62,106 nucleotides of DNA from assembly GCA_016874755.1 (NCBI GenBank), contig VGTH01000031.1, positions 1 to 62,106 on the forward strand, given 5' to 3'. Source of the DNA: Deltaproteobacteria bacterium. GTDB taxonomy: Bacteria > Desulfobacterota > Binatia > UBA9968. Positions 1 to 10,472 of this stretch are shown here, one piece after another (positions within the stretch are counted from its first letter, which is position 1; each line of letters begins with the position of its first letter). The notes below the pieces were generated by a model. It did no database searches and was not told the origin of the DNA. It worked only from the letters and a program-made list of their open reading frames with translations. A program made the translations under genes and the position numbers.

Positions 1-23
1 CCTCAGTGTGCTTTTCTCTCATC

Positions 24-89
24 GGCGTATCCTTTCCTGCCTGCGCCAACAGGCAGCCTTTCGTTTTTAGATTCGCGAAAGGGTACGCC
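24..89. repeat. Nested imperfect inverted repeat upstream of the MetE-like gene
   Basis: Outer 13-bp arms at 24-36 and 77-89 match with one mismatch. Inside them lies a perfect 7-bp hairpin (CTGCCTG at 37-43, CAGGCAG at 50-56, loop CGCCAA). It may be a dispersed palindrome or the terminator of a gene outside the window. No gene is seen in 1-159. Confidence 0.5.
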
Positions 90-159
90 TACCTATTTCC
101 TATTTCCACACGCTTTGATCATAGCTCCCATCGGCAAACTCTTTTATTTGGAGAAAAAA

Positions 160-1332
160 ATGACCACCGACCTAAACAAAATTCGCATCGACCACATCGG
201 TAGCTTGAGCCGACCGGCAAAACTAAAAGATGTCTTCGTCCGCTTTGACACCAACCAGGCAAGCAAAGAGGAGCTGATCCAAGCTCAAGATCAAGCGATT
301 CGCGATGTCATCCAGAAACAGGAAGCGCACGGGCTTCCCATCGTTACCGACGGCGAGTTTCGCCGCCACAATTTTCAAGAAAGCTTTTCCGAGTGTGTGA
401 CGGGCTACGACGTGCCGCAAAATATTTCGACGTACCACTATCACCGCGATTTGAATGAAAACCCTTTCGAGCGTGCCGAGCAAAACTTTGACGAGGCCGG
501 CCCGGCGATCATCACCCGGCGCGGCGTCGTGGCACGCTTGCAGCTGGTGCGCAACTTGCCGCTGGAGGAATACCGCTACGCCCAGAGCGTCGCCACAGTG
601 CCGGCCAAAGTGACGGTTCTCGGGCCCGACCGCATCTCGCAGCGCTTTAAGTGGGAAGCGTCGTTGGATGTTTACAAGGGGCTCGACGATTTCGTCGACG
701 ATCTCATCAAGATCGAGCGCAAGATGATTGCGGATCTAGTGGCGGCCGGCTGCAAGTATATCCAGATCGACGCGCCGGGTTACACCGCCTACGTTGACCA
801 GATTTCACTCGGCAGAATGCGTTCGCGCGGCGAAGACCCGGAGCGCAATTTCCAACGTTCCATCGATGCCGACAACGCCGTTATCGAAGGCTTTCCCGGC
901 GTTACCTTCGGCATTCACATCTGCCGCGGCAACGCCCGGACCACCGACCCGAAAACCGGCAAGCTCGTGCCCCAGTGGCACCGCGAAGGCAGCTACGATG
1001 CCATTGCCGAAAAACTTTTTAATTCGCTCAAGCATCAGCGCATCTTGTTGGAATACGACAGCGAGCGCGCCGGCGGCTTTGAGCCGCTGCGCTTGGTGCC
1101 GAAAGATAAAATCGTCGTGCTGGGCCTGGTGTCGACCAAGGATTCCCAAATGGAGACCGTCGACGGTCTGAAGCGGCGCATCGACCAGGCGAGCCAGTAT
1201 TTGCCGCTCGGGCAATTGGCGCTCAGCCCCCAATGCGGCTTCGGTGGCATCGACTCGAAGGTGCTGAGCGAAGATGAAATGTGGAAAAAGCTCGACACGA
1301 TTGTGGAAACAGCAAGGACGACCTGGGGCTAG
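160..1332 (+). CDS. Core MetE-like cobalamin-independent methyltransferase (UROD/MetE barrel)
   Basis: 390 residues, matching only the C-terminal catalytic half of classical MetE (about 750 aa), as in archaeal-type 'core' MetE proteins. The zinc site expected for thiol activation is present: His253 and Cys255 in HICRGN, Glu298 in LLEYD and Cys359 in SPQCGF. ATG 160 is preferred over an in-frame start at 115 because GGAG lies at 150-153 and the IDHIGSLSRP opening is typical of the family. Members transfer methyl or alkyl groups to thiols such as homocysteine. The N-terminal domain that helps bind folate is absent, so the methyl donor is open. An MmgE/PrpD gene follows after 48 bp. Confidence 0.85.
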   Translation: MTTDLNKIRIDHIGSLSRPAKLKDVFVRFDTNQASKEELIQAQDQAIRDVIQKQEAHGLPIVTDGEFRRHNFQESFSECVTGYDVPQNISTYHYHRDLNENPFERAEQNFDEAGPAIITRRGVVARLQLVRNLPLEEYRYAQSVATVPAKVTVLGPDRISQRFKWEASLDVYKGLDDFVDDLIKIERKMIADLVAAGCKYIQIDAPGYTAYVDQISLGRMRSRGEDPERNFQRSIDADNAVIEGFPGVTFGIHICRGNARTTDPKTGKLVPQWHREGSYDAIAEKLFNSLKHQRILLEYDSERAGGFEPLRLVPKDKIVVLGLVSTKDSQMETVDGLKRRIDQASQYLPLGQLALSPQCGFGGIDSKVLSEDEMWKKLDTIVETARTTWG

Positions 1333-1380
1333 CAGTAAGCCGGTTGGCAGTGCCAAAACAAAGGTTTTGCGCTAAGAACT

Positions 1381-2748
1381 ATGAACGCCACCCAAACCTT
1401 GGCGCGCTACGCGCTAAAGTTGCGCTACCAAGATATTCCGGCAGAAGTGATCGAGCGCGCCAAAGCGTGCATGCTCGATACTCTCGCCGTTTGTTTGTAC
1501 GGCTCGACAAAACCGTGGAGCAAAACGGTGATCGATTTTGTCGAGCGCGGCGGCTCCAAAGGCGGCGCTTCGGTGCTGGGCACAAAACTCAAAGCCTCGC
1601 CTGAGCGCGCGGTGCTGGCCAACGGCACCATGGCGCACGCGTTCGAGCTCGATAACGTGCGTCAACCCGGCTCCGGCGTTCATCCCGGCGCTACTGCCTT
1701 CTTACCCGCTTTTGCGATGGCTGAAGCTGTGGGTGCCAACGGCAAAGCGCTGCTCGCGGCGTTTGTCGCCGCCTGCGAAGTGTTGTCGCGCATCGGGGTG
1801 GCCGCCGGCAATTCCCTCGAGCGGCGCGGCTTTCATGCGCCAGGGTTAACCGGCACGTTTGGCGCCGCCGTGGCGGCGGGAAAATTGCTGCGCTTGAATG
1901 AAAAACAACTCGTCAATGCCCTCGGCATCGCCGGCTCCTACTCGGCTGGCTTGATTGAATTCTCCCAATGTAAAGAAGGCGCGATGATCAAACGGCTCCA
2001 TCTTGGCAAGGCCGACGAAGGCGGCGTGACCGCCGCACTTTTGGCCCGCAAGGGGTTTGCCGGACCGGAAAGCGTCCTCGAAGGCAAATTTGGTTTTTGC
2101 AAAACCTTTTCCGACGCGCCCGATCTCGGCTATCTCACCCATCGTTTAGGCGAGGAGTGGGAGAGCATGAATATTGCCATCAAACGGTGCGCCGTCCATA
2201 TCAACGCCCACGCGCCGATCGAGGCGCTGGAAGAGCTGCGCCGAGAGATCGGTTTTAAGCCTGACGAGATTCGCGGCATCACCATCGGCAGCATCGAGAA
2301 GTTGCTGACCCATCATGCCAACTATGAGCCGGGCGATCTGATGATGGCGCAGTACAGCATTCCTTCTTGTGTCGCGCTGAGCGCCCATTACGATCCGTCA
2401 GTGCCGGCCAACATCACCGAGAAGAGGCTCAAGGACAAAAAGATTCTCGCGCTGATGCCGAAGATTCGCCTGGAGGTCGACCACGAGATCGAACAAAGAG
2501 GTTGGGACCGCGCCGCTCGGGTGACGGTCGAGCTTAATGGCGGGAAAAAATACTCGAAGTTGGTGATTCATTTTAAAGGCACGCCGCACAATCCGTTTAG
2601 CTACGATGAAGTCAGCGCCAAGGCGCGCAAACTGACCCGCGGCATCCTTAACGAACGGCAACTCGGTCGGTTGATCAATTCGGTGCAAAATCTCGAAAAA
2701 GTTCCCGATGTCGCCGCACTGGGGACGCAGCTGCGGCGCGCGTCATGA
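1381..2748 (+). CDS. MmgE/PrpD family protein
   Basis: 455 residues, full length for the MmgE/PrpD family (2-methylcitrate dehydratase, cis-aconitate decarboxylase, iminodisuccinate epimerase relatives). Recognisable blocks are the N-terminal LARYALKLRYQDIP segment, AFELDNV near residue 87, the HPGATAFLPAFA stretch and a C-terminal lid domain with VTVELNGGKKYS. Proteins of this fold act on small polycarboxylates. No methylcitrate cycle genes lie nearby, so methylcitrate dehydration is not supported by context. It probably shares a transcript with the MetE-like gene upstream (48-bp gap) and converges on the nitrile hydratase pair (6-bp gap). Confidence 0.85.
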   Translation: MNATQTLARYALKLRYQDIPAEVIERAKACMLDTLAVCLYGSTKPWSKTVIDFVERGGSKGGASVLGTKLKASPERAVLANGTMAHAFELDNVRQPGSGVHPGATAFLPAFAMAEAVGANGKALLAAFVAACEVLSRIGVAAGNSLERRGFHAPGLTGTFGAAVAAGKLLRLNEKQLVNALGIAGSYSAGLIEFSQCKEGAMIKRLHLGKADEGGVTAALLARKGFAGPESVLEGKFGFCKTFSDAPDLGYLTHRLGEEWESMNIAIKRCAVHINAHAPIEALEELRREIGFKPDEIRGITIGSIEKLLTHHANYEPGDLMMAQYSIPSCVALSAHYDPSVPANITEKRLKDKKILALMPKIRLEVDHEIEQRGWDRAARVTVELNGGKKYSKLVIHFKGTPHNPFSYDEVSAKARKLTRGILNERQLGRLINSVQNLEKVPDVAALGTQLRRAS

Positions 2749-2754
2749 TGTGGG

Positions 2755-3042
2755 CTAGTTGCGATCCTCCGGCCGCAAAGGACTCAGCCACTCTTCGTGG
2801 ACATCGACCATGATGGTGTCCGTGTCTCGACAGGGCGAGAGTTCGCTTAAGTCGAAACGCACCGTGTAAAGCGGATCGTGCATGCCGCGATGGTCGCGCG
2901 GGTTTTCTAGCCGCCCGTGGGCCAAAGCGATCACACCACGCTTGCCGCGGACGTATTTTGGCGTGCGCGGGTTGCCTTTGAGATTTTCCTTGGCGACAAC
3001 CACGGCGTCGCCGATCTTGAATTTATCGCTCGTCGATTCCAT
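2755..3042 (-). CDS. Nitrile hydratase/thiocyanate hydrolase beta-type SH3 subunit
   Basis: 95 residues corresponding to the C-terminal SH3-like half of nitrile hydratase beta: FKIGDAVVV, TPKYVRGKRGVIALAHG, DPLYTVRFDLSEL and VDVHEEWLSPL line up with conserved blocks of that domain. The start at 3042 is chosen because it sits one base after the alpha-subunit stop (3044). The helical N-terminal half of a normal beta subunit (about 120 aa) is absent from this gene. Beta subunits cap the alpha active site and contribute arginines that contact the oxidised cysteines. Substrate (nitrile, thiocyanate or other) cannot be decided from sequence. Confidence 0.8.
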   Translation of the reverse strand: MESTSDKFKIGDAVVVAKENLKGNPRTPKYVRGKRGVIALAHGRLENPRDHRGMHDPLYTVRFDLSELSPCRDTDTIMVDVHEEWLSPLRPEDRN

Positions 3043-3043
3043 T

Positions 3044-4117
3044 TCAGTCCGGCCGCACCCGCGGCGCTTCCGCTTCAACATGGTCGGCCTCTCTTCGATG
3101 CCGCTGCTCGGGAGTGAGCGCGTAACCGGCGCCAATAAGACTATCGACGGTGACGAGTTTGGCCAATTCGCTTTCTGTCATTCCTTCGGTGCCCGCCGGA
3201 CGCTGGGGCAAAACGAAATAGCGCACGTCCGAGGTGCTGTCCCACACTTTCATTTCTTTGTCCGTGGGAATTTCCAGGCTGAACATCTCCTGCACGCACT
3301 TGCGCGGGTTTTGCACGATGTTGATGCGATAGCTCTCGTGTTTGTACCACCACGGGGTGTCGCCCAGGATGTCGTAGGGATAACAGGAGCAGAGCGTGCA
3401 AACGACCATGTTATGAACCTGTTCGGTGTTCTCGACCACGAGAAGCTTGCCAACTTTGCCCTGGTGCACACCGATTTCACGCAGGGCTTCTCGGCCGGTG
3501 GTCAACAGCGCTCGCTTGAACTCAGGATCGCTCCACGCTTTGGCGACGATGACTCCGCCGAGCCACGGACGTTCCTCGTGCAACTGTTTCCAGCGCTGCT
3601 CTAGTTCAGTGCGCGCCGTCCAGCCGCGCTGGATCAGGCATTGGACGAACATTTCTAACAGTTCCTGATAGTCGGTGAGATCTTTCTCGAGACTCACCAT
3701 GCGCTCCTCGAGGCTGCCGTGGTGTTCTTTCTTTTTGATCTTAAAAAAACTGTCATAATCGCCGCGCTCCTTGCGGTTGTCTTCGGTGACCACGTCGAGG
3801 CTCTCGACGGTGCGCGCCGAAACCAGGGCGATGCCTTTCACGTAATCGTCGAGCCATTCTTCGAGATGGCGCACGCGCGCTTCGAGATTTTTTCCTTGGG
3901 GCTTGGGAATCTTGAAAAAGCGGTCCTTCTTTTTCAGGCTGCCGCACATGTTGAGCAAATCGTAGAACGTCACCAGGCCGCGCCGCAAAATGTAGATGAG
4001 CCGCGGCTCCAAACGTTTGGTGCGGTAATATTCCAAATCTTCTTCGACCGCTTGAATGTGCGACATGAAATCGTGCATGTGGCCTTCGAAGGGTTTATGT
4101 CCGTGCTTTCCTGACAT
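3044..4117 (-). CDS. Cobalt-type nitrile hydratase/thiocyanate hydrolase alpha-like subunit with long N-terminal extension
   Basis: 357 residues against about 200 for a usual alpha/gamma subunit. The C-terminal 190 residues carry the metal motif CTLCSC at 240-245 (Thr in second place is the cobalt-type signature; iron types have Ser) followed by YPYDILGDTPWW. Residues 1-155 are charged and helical, with three related units whose cores end at Tyr31, Tyr92 and Tyr150 (EEDLEYY, LEEWLDDY, LEKDLTDY). FFKI occurs at 67-70 and 124-127. I do not recognise this extension. GAGGAGA upstream supports ATG 4117. No P47K-type metallochaperone gene is visible nearby. Confidence 0.85.
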   Translation of the reverse strand: MSGKHGHKPFEGHMHDFMSHIQAVEEDLEYYRTKRLEPRLIYILRRGLVTFYDLLNMCGSLKKKDRFFKIPKPQGKNLEARVRHLEEWLDDYVKGIALVSARTVESLDVVTEDNRKERGDYDSFFKIKKKEHHGSLEERMVSLEKDLTDYQELLEMFVQCLIQRGWTARTELEQRWKQLHEERPWLGGVIVAKAWSDPEFKRALLTTGREALREIGVHQGKVGKLLVVENTEQVHNMVVCTLCSCYPYDILGDTPWWYKHESYRINIVQNPRKCVQEMFSLEIPTDKEMKVWDSTSDVRYFVLPQRPAGTEGMTESELAKLVTVDSLIGAGYALTPEQRHRREADHVEAEAPRVRPD

Positions 4118-4205
4118 TAGCGATTCTCCTCATTCCATTGAAAAGCGGGCGCGATGCATCGCCGCCTCTACATACGGACGGTTTGCGTCATTTGAAAAAC
4201 TACGC

Positions 4206-4269
4206 TCACCACGAAGACACGAAGCACACGAAGTTCGAAGAAACATGTATTTCCTCTAGGGCCTTCGTG
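4206..4269. repeat. CACGAAG-type dispersed repeat, copy 1 (degraded right arm)
   Basis: Left arm TCACCACGAAGACACGAAGC and onwards to 4240. The right arm is reduced to CTTCGTG at 4263-4269. Related to the copies at 27389, 38534, 52862 and 55133. Lies between the asparaginase-like gene and the hydratase genes. Confidence 0.7.
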
Positions 4270-4284
4270 TTGAATATTTCCCTT

Positions 4285-5961
4285 TTAGTGCGTGTCGAAA
4301 ATCTCTTGATACTGCTTCAGCTTGGCTTTGGTTGCATCGGTTTCCGCCGCTGTTGGCCTTGTCGGATCGGCCGCCAGCGGCAAACAGCCGAGCTTCATCA
4401 AGCTTGCCATCAACAACAAGCGCGCTTTTGTCGCGGTCAGATTGTTACCGGCGATGGCTAGCGGATCGCGCGTCGCGTCGACAAAACCACTGGCGTTGCC
4501 GCGACCCACTTTTACCACTGGCATGCCGCTGAATGTCGCCCGCTTGAGTGCGGCGTCGACCGAATTGCTCATGGCGCCAAATGGCGCCGAGCCTTCGGCA
4601 ACGAAGCCGGCCAACGGGGCGTTGCGCAGGTTGTGGTCGATACGCGCTAAAATATCGATTTCGCCGACGGCATCGCCGGATGCGTCCTCTGGCAGATAAC
4701 GCGCATGCTTGGCGATGGTCACTTTGGGAATCGCCGATGCGAGCAACTTGCCGGTGCCGTCTTTGACCGGAATCTGGCCTCTCAAGCCCTGGACTGCTCC
4801 GGGTAATTGCGTCAAGTTCACCGCGGAATTGTAGGTGTGCCGCTTAACCGTGCGAAAAGTAAATTGTGGTGCGCCGGGATGGCCCATTCTGCCGATGATG
4901 CCGCCGTGGCCGCCGGTGGCAACGTAGCCGCCCGGCCGTGCGTCGGCCTTTTGGACATCGCGCGCGGTGAAAATTTGCTCATCGAGTATCGCCACCACGC
5001 CGATGAAATCGCGGCCGTTCTCGTCGGCCCAAATTCGCGAAGTGATGTAGTCCACCGAGTCGACGATGTTGCGGTCGCCGTCGTTGCCGACGGCGCCGTG
5101 GGCGCGCTGCGATGAGTTGCCGACGATGGGCACGGTCGTGTCGATCAACAGATTCAGCCAGTAGGTGGTTTCCTCCACAAACGGGCTGCCCTCCAGCCAA
5201 ATCGCGCCGGCATAGGCGCCGCTGACCAAGGCTAAATGTACGACGTTGGTCAAGCGCGCGAGCGTCGCCATTGCCGGTTCCTTGCGCAGATAGCCAGGGC
5301 GGTACGGAAAAAAATCTCTGCCCCAAATCTCAGGCTCGATATCGCCTTGGCCCTGGTCCGTGCGTTCCGCCGCCTTCCTGCCGCTCATGTAGCCGCCCGA
5401 CGGCGCGGCGCGGTAAAAATCAAACTCCGCCTTCGACGACAGCAGGCTGCCCCAACCCTTGTCCGACAGGCCCAAGCGATCGATCTCTTCAAAGAGCCGC
5501 GAGCCGTCGGGGAAAAATGGCACCCGACATTTTTCCGCCGGGGCACGTTCCTCGGTGCCGTCACCTTCCCAGGCCTGGCCGTTGGCTTGGCGCGCCATAT
5601 ACGGCAGCGGGTAGAGGCCGTCTTCAGGACTGAGCGTCACTTCGTAAATCGGTTTATCGGTGGCGCTGGTGCGCTCTTTGTGGAACTTGCCGGCGCTATC
5701 GAGGTAGCCGTCGGGTGGCGCATAGAGCGCCGCTGCATCGCGTTCGAGTGGATGGGCACTGAACTGTTCGATATAAACCGTCACTGGCGCGGCTAGCCGT
5801 TGGGCGCGCAGTGGATCGAAGCGCAGCGGCGATCCGTCAGCGTTAGTCTTCAGCGGCAGGCCATGTTTTGTCCGCGCCTTGTTGCTGGTGACCAACGGTT
5901 CGCTGTTTTGAATCGTCGCGGTGGGGCCGGAAAAGACGGCGATGCGTGGTTTGGCATCCAT
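4285..5961 (-). CDS. Asparaginase/glutaminase-fold protein with altered catalytic motif
   Basis: 558 residues, much longer than L-asparaginases (about 330). The first motif is degenerate (IAVFSGPTATIQ for a GTGGTIA-like strand). About 220 residues are inserted before the second conserved region. There the family HGTDT-EET block appears as EGSPF-VEET at about 257-265, so the usual Thr-Asp catalytic pair is replaced by Ser-Pro. Later blocks are typical: VPIVGNSSQRA, DGDRNIVDSVDYI, the ARDVQK lysine at about 338 and the C-terminal PVVKVGRGNASG. Classical asparaginase activity is therefore doubtful. ATG 5961 is used; TTG 5967 is also in frame. No signal peptide is seen. Confidence 0.75.
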   Translation of the reverse strand: MDAKPRIAVFSGPTATIQNSEPLVTSNKARTKHGLPLKTNADGSPLRFDPLRAQRLAAPVTVYIEQFSAHPLERDAAALYAPPDGYLDSAGKFHKERTSATDKPIYEVTLSPEDGLYPLPYMARQANGQAWEGDGTEERAPAEKCRVPFFPDGSRLFEEIDRLGLSDKGWGSLLSSKAEFDFYRAAPSGGYMSGRKAAERTDQGQGDIEPEIWGRDFFPYRPGYLRKEPAMATLARLTNVVHLALVSGAYAGAIWLEGSPFVEETTYWLNLLIDTTVPIVGNSSQRAHGAVGNDGDRNIVDSVDYITSRIWADENGRDFIGVVAILDEQIFTARDVQKADARPGGYVATGGHGGIIGRMGHPGAPQFTFRTVKRHTYNSAVNLTQLPGAVQGLRGQIPVKDGTGKLLASAIPKVTIAKHARYLPEDASGDAVGEIDILARIDHNLRNAPLAGFVAEGSAPFGAMSNSVDAALKRATFSGMPVVKVGRGNASGFVDATRDPLAIAGNNLTATKARLLLMASLMKLGCLPLAADPTRPTAAETDATKAKLKQYQEIFDTH

Positions 5962-5974
5962 GGTCAACCGAAAA

Positions 5975-5995
5975 GGGCGGGTCTTAGACCCGCCC
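5975..5995 (-). terminator. GC-rich palindrome between cupin and asparaginase-like genes
   Basis: GGGCGGGTCT at 5975-5984 pairs with AGACCCGCCC at 5986-5995. It follows the cupin stop on the minus strand but lacks a clear T-run. It could equally be a member of the dispersed GC-palindrome family also seen at 19455. Confidence 0.45.
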
Positions 5996-6010
5996 CTACA
6001 ACAAACGAGA

Positions 6011-6589
6011 CTATTTCAGTTCGAAAGGAATTTGCTTCGGGCCATAGCCTTGCCAGTACTTGTTGGTTGCGGGATCGTAGCGACCCTGCAAGAATCCGCC
6101 GGCTTTCTCGGCGCGGACGATGATCGCCACGGTTCTCTGGTCGCCGCTCTCTTCCGCGTGAATCGCGTAAGGAGGCACCAGATCGATTTTGCCGGCGCCG
6201 ACTTTGACGTTAACGGTCTTCTTAACTTCGGCGTAGTCCTGCTTCGAGCCATCGTCAAGCCGCTCATATCGTTCGATCGACTCGGTACCGTCGAGCACGC
6301 CGTAAAGCGTCCAGTTGTGGGCGTGATCATGAATCGCCGTGCGTGTGTGCGGAGCCTTGATGAGGCCATTGATAACAAATCTATAATCGGGGTCTTCGTA
6401 AAAGAGCAGATTCTCCGCGCGGTCGCCGCCCTGTGAGCAATCCGGCCAGTGCCTTGACTGTTCCCGAACCGACGGGTCGGCCAGGAGATCCTGCAGCAAC
6501 GGCGTCATTTTTCCCCAACGCTTTGCCGGATCGGATTCTTCGGCATGCAATTTACGCGCAGACGAAATAAATTTTTGCACTGCGGACAT
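6011..6589 (-). CDS. Cysteine-dioxygenase-like cupin protein
   Basis: 192 residues, the usual size of type I cysteine dioxygenase relatives. The central cupin strand has the metal motif HDHAHNWTLYGVLDG with a downstream Glu-Tyr (ESIERYERL), and the second cupin motif is around PPYAIHAEE. These histidines normally bind Fe(II) for thiol oxidation. The N-terminal Cys of the mammalian Cys-Tyr crosslink cannot be assigned. AGGAGGT lies just upstream of ATG 6589. The gene is monocistronic or starts a unit with the asparaginase-like gene 50 bp downstream. Thiol substrate unknown. Confidence 0.7.
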   Translation of the reverse strand: MSAVQKFISSARKLHAEESDPAKRWGKMTPLLQDLLADPSVREQSRHWPDCSQGGDRAENLLFYEDPDYRFVINGLIKAPHTRTAIHDHAHNWTLYGVLDGTESIERYERLDDGSKQDYAEVKKTVNVKVGAGKIDLVPPYAIHAEESGDQRTVAIIVRAEKAGGFLQGRYDPATNKYWQGYGPKQIPFELK

Positions 6590-6713
6590 GGGACCTCCTA
6601 TCGGTAGCGGGCCGATTCTGTGATTGTTGCTTGAATTATTAGACCGAGCCGGTGCGGCTCGTCAAGCTGGTTCGGTGGATTTCAGGGGCTTCGCATTGGG
6701 CTAAAATAACGCA

Positions 6714-6744
6714 GGGCCCCAGCAATAAGATATTGCTGGGGCCC
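6714..6744 (-). terminator. Strong hairpin terminator after ahcY
   Basis: A perfect 14-bp stem (6714-6727 with 6731-6744) and a 3-nt loop lie about 28 bp downstream of the ahcY stop on the minus strand. A T-rich stretch (GTTATTTT) follows on that strand. It probably ends the long Kdo/Lpt/rpoN/metK/ahcY transcription block. Confidence 0.7.
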
Positions 6745-6771
6745 CGCTCGTTCGAAAGCTAATAGCAGTTA

Positions 6772-8043
<1,272 letters not shown>

Positions 8044-8067
8044 TTAAGGTTCCCTCCAACCGCTTAA

Positions 8068-9243
<1,176 letters not shown>

Positions 9244-9318
9244 AAAAGCTACCTCCTGGGCAGTTGTCGATAAAAAAGCAATCTCATTCCTATAACCAAT
9301 ACAAAGGGGGGATTCAAC

Positions 9319-9594
9319 CTACTGATCTTCGTTAAATCTGGCGTCGATCAATTTTTCGATCGCTTTGACGACCCGCTCCGCGTCGTCACCCTGCGCTTCA
9401 ACGAGAATCGTGCTCCCTTGCGGGCATCCTAGCGTCATTACACCCAAAATACTCCGTCCATCGGCGCTCTGACCTTCGGCCGAAAATGTCACCTGCGATG
9501 AAAACTTATTTACCGTTTGCACCAACAAGGCCGAGGCTCGCGCGTGGAGCCCCAGCTTGTTTTTGATTTCAAGCTTTTTGGCAACCTTATTCAT
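9319..9594 (-). CDS. ptsH: HPr-family phosphocarrier protein
   Basis: 91 residues. The active-site His17 is in KLGLHARAS, and the regulatory-serine region is GRSILGVMTL (Ser48). It passes phosphate from enzyme I to IIA proteins. Sitting 4 bp after rapZ and close to ptsN, it is likely the NPr-type partner of the nitrogen PTS rather than a sugar-uptake HPr, because no sugar permease is nearby. Enzyme I is not in the window. Confidence 0.93.
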   Translation of the reverse strand: MNKVAKKLEIKNKLGLHARASALLVQTVNKFSSQVTFSAEGQSADGRSILGVMTLGCPQGSTILVEAQGDDAERVVKAIEKLIDARFNEDQ

Positions 9595-9598
9595 GCCG

Positions 9599-10465
9599 TT
9601 ACTTGTTGATGTCGCGGTGCTTTACTTGAATGCGGAACTTGTCATCGCCGAGCCGCTGGCGCAGCTCTTCGACCAACACCACGGAGCGGTGCCTGCCACC
9701 CGTGCAGCCCAAGGCCAGCGTCAAGCTGCTTTTTCCTTCGCGCTCGTAGAGCGGTAGAGTGAACTCCAAGAGCGCCAGCAGCCGATCAAGAAAGGTGCGC
9801 GTGTCATCATTGCTCAAGACGTAATCGCGGACGTCCTGATCGAGGCCGCTATGGTCGCGCAGCTCATTGACAAAATAAGGGTTGGGCAAGAAGCGGACAT
9901 CGAGAATCAGATCCGTGTCGTGGGGTATGCCGAACTTGTAGCCGAAGGAGCTGAGAAACACGTTCATGCGCCGTGAATAGGGCGCCTGACAAAACTGCTG
10001 CTCCATTTCCTGCTTTAGCTGGTGGACGTTGAAGTCGCTCGTGTCGATGATCTTGTCGGCCAAAGCGCGCACGCTTTCGAGCGCCTTGCGCTCGCGCAGG
10101 ATGCCATCTTGCACGCTACCCATGCCGGCTAGCGGGTGCGGCCGCCGGGTTTCGCTGAAACGACGCAACAGCACGTCATCCGAGGCATCGAAGAACAGCA
10201 CCAATAGGTGATGGCCGGCGGCCCGCACATCGCTGACCACTTGGGGCAGCGATTGCAGGAAGCGTTCGCCGCGCAGGTCGACGCCTAACGCAATGCGCAT
10301 GATGTCTTCCTGATAGCCCTGGCAGAGATCGATGAATTTTGGGATTAGCAGCGCCGGCAGATTGTCGACACAGAAAAAACCATTGTCTTCGAGGGCGCGA
10401 ATGGCGAAGCTCTTGCCTGAACCGGACAGACCCGTGACGATGATAATGTCGAGCTCGCCTGCCAT
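9599..10465 (-). CDS. rapZ: RNase adapter protein RapZ / nucleotide-binding YvcJ family
   Basis: About 288 residues from ATG 10465 (a start at 10519 would overlap ptsN by 47 bp). An N-terminal Walker A, GLSGSGKS at 12-19, is followed by the C-terminal domain with FLPNPYFV, TLALGCTGGRHRSV and KHRD motifs typical of RapZ. In E. coli RapZ guides RNase E to the GlmZ sRNA and senses glucosamine-6-P; in other phyla the role is less clear. It starts 8 bp after the ptsN stop. No obvious Shine-Dalgarno is seen, which suggests translational coupling. Confidence 0.92.
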   Translation of the reverse strand: MAGELDIIIVTGLSGSGKSFAIRALEDNGFFCVDNLPALLIPKFIDLCQGYQEDIMRIALGVDLRGERFLQSLPQVVSDVRAAGHHLLVLFFDASDDVLLRRFSETRRPHPLAGMGSVQDGILRERKALESVRALADKIIDTSDFNVHQLKQEMEQQFCQAPYSRRMNVFLSSFGYKFGIPHDTDLILDVRFLPNPYFVNELRDHSGLDQDVRDYVLSNDDTRTFLDRLLALLEFTLPLYEREGKSSLTLALGCTGGRHRSVVLVEELRQRLGDDKFRIQVKHRDINK

Positions 10466-10472
10466 GGCAATC

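Noticed and set aside
1-159. Start of a 65-codon reading frame at the window edge
   Set aside because: It reads through an inverted repeat and into the MetE-like gene in another frame, with no ribosome site.
9244-9318. SAM riboswitch upstream of metK
   Set aside because: The 75-bp gap shows no conserved SAM aptamer segments and no leader terminator.
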